Positions 59,987 to 64,000 of a stretch of 64,000 bases of DNA are shown piece after piece. The notes beneath the pieces are model-generated. The model searched no databases. It was not told the origin of the DNA and saw only the letters and a list, made by a program, of their open reading frames with translations. Each line of letters begins with the position of its first letter. The stretch's first letter is position 1. The stretch is from Paramicrobacterium sp051513965. Lineage in GTDB: Bacteria; Actinomycetota; Actinomycetes; Actinomycetales; Microbacteriaceae. The position numbers and the translations under genes were made by a program. Where the stretch lies: contig NZ_CP195847.1 in the NCBI RefSeq assembly GCF_051513965.1, positions 2,108,001 through 2,172,000 of the forward strand. Direction: 5' to 3'.

Positions 59987-61060
59987 CTACATCCAGCGCT
60001 GCTTCTTGAACACGAAGTACAGCACCACGCCGATCAGCAGCATCAGGCCGAGCGCCATGGGGTACCCGAAGCCCCAGTGCAGCTCGGGCATGTTCGTGAA
60101 GTTCATGCCGTAGATCGCTCCGACGAGCGTCGGGGCGAACAGAATCGCCGCCCACGACGAGATGCGCTTCATGTCTTCGTTCTGCCGCTGCCCGACGAGC
60201 GTGGCGTTGACGGTGAGGATCTGCGCGAGCATCTCCCGCACGCTGCCGACGCGGGCCGTCGCTCGCGTCGCGTGATCCGACACGTCACGCAGGTACGCCT
60301 GAAGTCCCTCAGCGGTTCCGTATTTGTGGAACCCTGCGACGAGGTCGCCGATGACCTTCGCGAGCGGTGCGATCGCACGCTGCAGATCGTTGACCTCGCG
60401 ACCGAGACGATAGATGCGCTCTGGCGCGGCGACATCCCCCTCGAACACCTGCCCCTCGATCTCGGCGAGGTCGTTCTCCACTCCCTCGATCACGGGGAAG
60501 TATGTGTCGACGATCGTGTCGATCACGGTGTAGAGAACAGCTTCGGTTCCGTGGCGCAGAACATCCGCGTCCTGTGTGAGGTCGTCTGGGTGCCATTCGG
60601 GGGCCTCGGATGCCGCTTGGCGAGCGATCACCACCCATTGGTTCTGCACCACGACGTGGAATTCACTCACGATGACGTCCTCGATGGAGTCTTCGTACCG
60701 CGCCGCGCGGAGCACGAGGAACAGCGTGTCGTCGTACCGCTCGATCTTGGTGCGCTGCCCCTTGTGCAGAAGGTCTTCGACGAGCACCGGGTGAAGTGTG
60801 AGGCGGTCGGCGAGCTCGTGGATCTCCTCGTCGGAAGGGCGATCGTACGCGACGATCGCGACGCGGTTCTCGCCCTGCTGAAGCGCGTCGGACAGCTCGT
60901 CGAGGTTGGCGTGGTCGAGCGCTTCGATGGGGCGACCATCATCGAGGACCGAGGTGCGCACAGCACCCGACGCGCGCGCGGCGACGGCGTTCGGGCTGCG
61001 GCTCCCCAGCAGCGGCACCCATCTCCGTCGTGACCTGTCTCCGGCGCGTCTGACGCTCAC
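59987..61060 (-). CDS. corA: CorA-family magnesium/cobalt channel
   Basis: A ~357-residue channel. A long soluble N-terminal domain (residues 1-290) with DRLTLHPVLVEDLLHKGQRTKIERYDDTLFLVLRA leads into two C-terminal helices. The signature YGMNFTNMPELHWGFGYP after helix 1 is the GMN selectivity motif, and the protein ends in the basic FKKQRWM. GTG 61060 follows GGGGGAGA; ATG 61120 would add 20 residues without a site. It is convergent with a GNAT gene, three bases apart. Confidence 0.9.
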   Translation of the reverse strand: MSVRRAGDRSRRRWVPLLGSRSPNAVAARASGAVRTSVLDDGRPIEALDHANLDELSDALQQGENRVAIVAYDRPSDEEIHELADRLTLHPVLVEDLLHKGQRTKIERYDDTLFLVLRAARYEDSIEDVIVSEFHVVVQNQWVVIARQAASEAPEWHPDDLTQDADVLRHGTEAVLYTVIDTIVDTYFPVIEGVENDLAEIEGQVFEGDVAAPERIYRLGREVNDLQRAIAPLAKVIGDLVAGFHKYGTAEGLQAYLRDVSDHATRATARVGSVREMLAQILTVNATLVGQRQNEDMKRISSWAAILFAPTLVGAIYGMNFTNMPELHWGFGYPMALGLMLLIGVVLYFVFKKQRWM

Positions 61061-61164
61061 GTCTCCCCCTTCGTCACCTGGTGAAAGGGTAGCCGCTCCG
61101 GGGCGTCGGAGCGACGGCATCCTCTCGATTATGCGCGCGCCGAAACTCGTTGTACCGTCTCGAT

Positions 61165-61680
61165 ATGGACACCAAGGATGCTGTCGCTCAAAACCTCGAT
61201 GTGATCATTCGACCGGTTCGCGACGTCGACGCCGAGTCGCTCGGCCGCGTGCACGCGCAGTGCTGGCACGAGACCTACGATCACCTGGTGAGCACAGCTG
61301 CGCTCGAGCGCGTCTCGCCGCTGCGTCTCGCCGAACTCTGGACGCACTGGACGAAGCAGGGCGACGAGTACCACCAGCACGCCGCACTCGTTGACGGCGA
61401 CATCGTCGGATTCGTGGGCTCAGGCCCTGCCCGCGATGAAGACGCCCCACGCGAACGCGAGCTGTACTACCTGTATCTGCTCGCCGCGTACCACGGCACC
61501 GGAATCGGGCAGATGCTGTTCGATGCCGCGTGCGAGGACCGTCCGGGATATCTCTGGGTCGCAGACGACAACCCGCGGGCGCACGGCTTCTACAAGCGCA
61601 ACGGCTTCACTCGCGACGGAGCGCAGCAGGTTCAGCCGTTCCTCGGCGAAGAGATTCTGGAGGTGCGCCTGGTTCGCTGA
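61165..61680 (+). CDS. GNAT acetyltransferase, paralogue of 59507-59983
   Basis: A 171-residue GNAT: IRPVRDVDAESLGRVHAQCWHETYDHLVSTAAL, LYYLYLLAAYHGTGIGQMLFDAAC and DNPRAHGFYKRNGFTRDG. ATG 61165 lies six bases after TACCGT (leaderless pattern). Its last 74 bases overlap the convergent GH20 gene. Confidence 0.87.
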   Translation: MDTKDAVAQNLDVIIRPVRDVDAESLGRVHAQCWHETYDHLVSTAALERVSPLRLAELWTHWTKQGDEYHQHAALVDGDIVGFVGSGPARDEDAPRERELYYLYLLAAYHGTGIGQMLFDAACEDRPGYLWVADDNPRAHGFYKRNGFTRDGAQQVQPFLGEEILEVRLVR

Positions 61681-63103
61681 TCGCCGCGAACTCGTCGTGG
61701 CTGAGTGCGCTGCCCGCGTTCCATGAGCGCTCGGCGAAGGCACGAAGAGGTGAGCGGATGCCGTCAGCGACCTGCGGGCACGTCTGTGCGCCGGGAGTGT
61801 CCGACCAGATGGCAAACGAGGTGCCGAGAAGCTGTTCCGGGTACGGCTGCGTGAGCTCCTGCACGCGGTCGGGCAGGCTGACGTGCCGCATCGGGAACAT
61901 GCCGGGGTGCCAGTCGGCCGCCCAGATGCGCTCGCTCGTCGGGTAGCGGTACCCCGCCTGCTCGCCGAGCACGTAGTAGAACATCGCGTCGTTGACGTTC
62001 ACCACCGAGTGTCCGCGCGCGAGAGCCTCGCGCACGGGGCGCATGCCGACGTTCCAGTTCGTCCACCAGGCGAACTGCACGCGTTCGTCGAGGGTGACGT
62101 GGCTGCTCCGCAGCATCCCGTCATTCCATACTCGCGGTACGAAACCACGCTCGATCAGGTGGTTCGCAATCGTGTTCACGAACTCGGTGAGCAGATCGAA
62201 GCCGGAGCCGCGTGGCCCGAAGCGCTCACGCGCGGTCGCGGCGAGCACGGGATACTCGTGGATGCGATCGAAGTCGACGAACTCGTCTCCCCCGAGGTTC
62301 CAATGCCGACTCTCTGCGAAGAGCTCCGCGTAGTCGTCGATGAGGTCGAGCGCGAAGTCGACCGCGCGCGGGTCGGTGATGTTCAGCGCGTGAGTCGTGT
62401 CGAGACCACTGTCTTCCGCGGGCAGCTGCAGGTCGGGATGCCGCGCCAGCACGTGCCGCAGGTGCCCCGGCATGTCCAGAGAGGGAATGACCTCGATGTG
62501 CCGGTCACGAGCGACGGCGATGAGCCGCTGTGCTTCGTCCCGCGTGATGTGCTCGTCGGAGACGATCTCCGGATGCCGCGCGCTCTCCAGCCGCAGCCCC
62601 TCGTTCTCTGAGAAGTGCCACTGCAGTGTCGTCACGCCGATATCGGCCGCGTCGATGATCAGCTGCTCGAGCCACTCGGCCGGGTAGAATTTTCGCGCCG
62701 CGTCGATGTGCAGGCCGCGCTCTCCGACGGCGGGAACAGAGCGAATGGATGCCGCGGGCACGCACCCCTGCGCCCGCAGGTTGTGCAGCAGCTGGCGCGT
62801 TCCGCGGAAGGCCCCCGCGGCGGTCCGGGCACGAAGTACGACGTCGCCCTCCGAGATCTCGAGCTCGAAGCCCTCCCGGCCGAGCGTCGTATCGTCGGAG
62901 CCTCGCAGCACGAGCGACGCGACTGCGGCATCCTCACCGTGCGCCCCGTGCACCCTGAGCACCCCAAGTTCGACGCGCAGCCGCTCAGCCTCGCGCTCGA
63001 ACTCGGCGCTCTCGGCGACGACGCGCACGCTCCGCGGCGCCCATGCCCCGCCGTGCAGCGTCAGCTCGCTCGGCTGAGGAATCGCCGCCCACACCAAACT
63101 CAC
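61607..63103 (-). CDS. Beta-N-acetylhexosaminidase, glycoside hydrolase family 20
   Basis: A 498-residue GH20. The N-terminal alpha/beta domain is followed by the barrel: GERGLHIDAARKFYPAEWLEQLIIDAADIGVTTLQWHFSENEGLRLES, EVIPSLDMPGHLRHVLA and the catalytic Asp-Glu pair in WNLGGDEFVDF. It removes terminal GlcNAc/GalNAc from chito-oligosaccharides or muropeptides. No signal peptide is evident. GTG 63103 overlaps the upstream stop (GTGA). The last ~24 residues are read antisense to the GNAT gene and may be a run-on tail. Confidence 0.9.
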   Translation of the reverse strand: MSLVWAAIPQPSELTLHGGAWAPRSVRVVAESAEFEREAERLRVELGVLRVHGAHGEDAAVASLVLRGSDDTTLGREGFELEISEGDVVLRARTAAGAFRGTRQLLHNLRAQGCVPAASIRSVPAVGERGLHIDAARKFYPAEWLEQLIIDAADIGVTTLQWHFSENEGLRLESARHPEIVSDEHITRDEAQRLIAVARDRHIEVIPSLDMPGHLRHVLARHPDLQLPAEDSGLDTTHALNITDPRAVDFALDLIDDYAELFAESRHWNLGGDEFVDFDRIHEYPVLAATARERFGPRGSGFDLLTEFVNTIANHLIERGFVPRVWNDGMLRSSHVTLDERVQFAWWTNWNVGMRPVREALARGHSVVNVNDAMFYYVLGEQAGYRYPTSERIWAADWHPGMFPMRHVSLPDRVQELTQPYPEQLLGTSFAIWSDTPGAQTCPQVADGIRSPLRAFAERSWNAGSALSHDEFAAISEPGAPPESLRRGTAEPAALRRE

Positions 63104-64000
63104 ACCACAGTGTTGACGGCGGAGTAGCGCTTGATCGGGGTGGTCGACAGATCGGGGCGCACCAGATAGGTGATGCCCCGGGCGGTGCGACGCGAGGCGT
63201 CAGCAGCATCCGTCGAGGTGATGAAGCACGGGTCGACGCCCGTCTCGCACAGCCGCACCCACGCGTCGAAGATCGCACCTCCGGGACTCATCGCCGTGCG
63301 GTTGACGGGAACTCCGGCGTCGTCCACCTCGATCACGATGCCGGCCGTGCGCTGCGGCACCTCAGACGTGCGCCCGCGCAGCTCCTTCGCAAGCTCGGCG
63401 AACCGCAGGCCTTCCGGTTTCGGTGTGCCGTCGTTCGCGATGAGGCCCAGCGAGTACTCGAGTTCCGGAAAGTCCGCGAGCTCACGGCTCACATCGTGCG
63501 AGCACCACCAGGTGATGCCCCACAGGTTCCCGGTCCGCGCTGCGGTGCGCACGGTCGCCTCGACGAAGTCGGGAACCTCCTCGCGCGTCAGGCAGTTCGA
63601 GGGAGCGCCCACCTCCTGCAGCCAGATCGGCCGGTCGGCGTCGCGCTGGAAGGCGCGCGACAGCTCGATGAGGTACTCAGCGTGGCGGTCGGATGCCGTC
63701 GAGCGTCCGCCGTACAGCCGGGCGGTTCCGTTGAAGATCCACGAGTGCACCGTCGTCATGTCACCGATCTGGCTCGCGTGCGCCGGGGTGAACGGATGCC
63801 CGTCGAGGTACCAGACCGCGTCGTACTCACTGTGCACGTGATCGACGTTCGGCGCGGTCTCCGTCGCGGCGTTCAGCAGGCTGGTCAGCCACGTTGCGGC
63901 CTCGTCCTGCGAGATCCGCCACGGCGCCGGGTGCGGGTCATCGGAGAACTGGTTGACCTCGTTGCCGAGGGTCAGCCCGAGAAAATTCGGGGCATCCGCG
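63100..64000 (-). CDS. Clan-A-type glycoside hydrolase, C-terminal part
   Basis: Open at the right edge; about 300 C-terminal residues are seen. FLGLTLGNEVNQFSDDPHP contains the Asn-Glu of the acid/base at the end of strand 4, and RPIWLQEVGAPSNCL the nucleophile Glu of strand 7. WGITWWCSHDVSRELADFPELEYSLGLIANDGTPKPEGLRF closes the barrel, as in GH5-like mannanases and glucanases. A small C-terminal domain follows (TAGIVIEVDDAGVPVNRTAMSPGGAIFDAWVRLCE). Specificity cannot be read. Translationally coupled to the GH20 gene. Confidence 0.8.
   Translation of the reverse strand, partial: ADAPNFLGLTLGNEVNQFSDDPHPAPWRISQDEAATWLTSLLNAATETAPNVDHVHSEYDAVWYLDGHPFTPAHASQIGDMTTVHSWIFNGTARLYGGRSTASDRHAEYLIELSRAFQRDADRPIWLQEVGAPSNCLTREEVPDFVEATVRTAARTGNLWGITWWCSHDVSRELADFPELEYSLGLIANDGTPKPEGLRFAELAKELRGRTSEVPQRTAGIVIEVDDAGVPVNRTAMSPGGAIFDAWVRLCETGVDPCFITSTDAADASRRTARGITYLVRPDLSTTPIKRYSAVNTVV

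Overview
The window is high-GC actinobacterial DNA. Gene content, the leaderless promoter style and the HtaA/HmuTUV haem system all point to the family Microbacteriaceae (a Microbacterium-like organism). This is inference from sequence character, since no 16S gene is present. Genes are dense, many start codons overlap the previous stop (ATGA, GTGA, TAATG), and I see no transposase, integrase, prophage or CRISPR array.

Layout. 1-257: N-terminus of phosphate acetyltransferase, followed by a 404-bp spacer with a near-perfect 56-bp palindrome. 662-3034: UvrA-like ATPase. 3.3-15.1 kb: molybdenum block with modABC and a TOBE-domain regulator, moeB-rhodanese, moeA, moaC, mobA, a DUF6457 gene, moaD, moaE and a moaB/mog gene, interrupted by a BCCT osmolyte transporter and a 2-oxoglutarate oxygenase. 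15.3-23.6 kb: narK and narGHJI, the respiratory nitrate reductase that would use this cofactor. 23.56-23.89 kb: SRP RNA gene (minus strand) and tRNA-Ser(GGA). 24.8-30.3 kb: haem uptake (hmuTUV, a frameshifted htaA and a divergent sortase) with three DtxR/IdeR-like boxes in the shared promoter.

30.4-34.1 kb: acetyltransferase, LtrA, alditol-oxidase-like protein and PAP2 phosphatase. 34.1-40.9 kb: sugar-uptake operon (binding protein, two permeases, GH3 glycosidase) divergent from its LacI regulator. 41-46.8 kb: ABC-2 exporter, Tat-type secreted protein, aldo/keto reductase, Bcr/CflA-type exporter and ROK regulator. 46.9-54.7 kb: xyloside block (LacI, GH31 alpha-xylosidase, ABC importer, divergent acetylxylan-esterase-like gene); its 46.9-53.5 kb part has visibly lower GC. 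54.7-64 kb: CGNR regulator, ComB-like protein, EVE protein, DEAD-box helicase, three GNAT acetyltransferases, CorA, GH20 hexosaminidase and the C-terminal part of a clan-A-type glycosidase.

The least explained features are repeats. A roughly 71-bp dispersed element is translated in the same frame inside N-terminal extensions of both modC and moaC, with a third copy in a spacer. A roughly 67-bp palindromic element lies downstream of two unrelated genes in the same orientation. The modC extension is built from four kinds of repeat. The heptamer GGATGCC/GGCATCC occurs about a hundred times in 64 kb and is nearly absent from the low-GC island.
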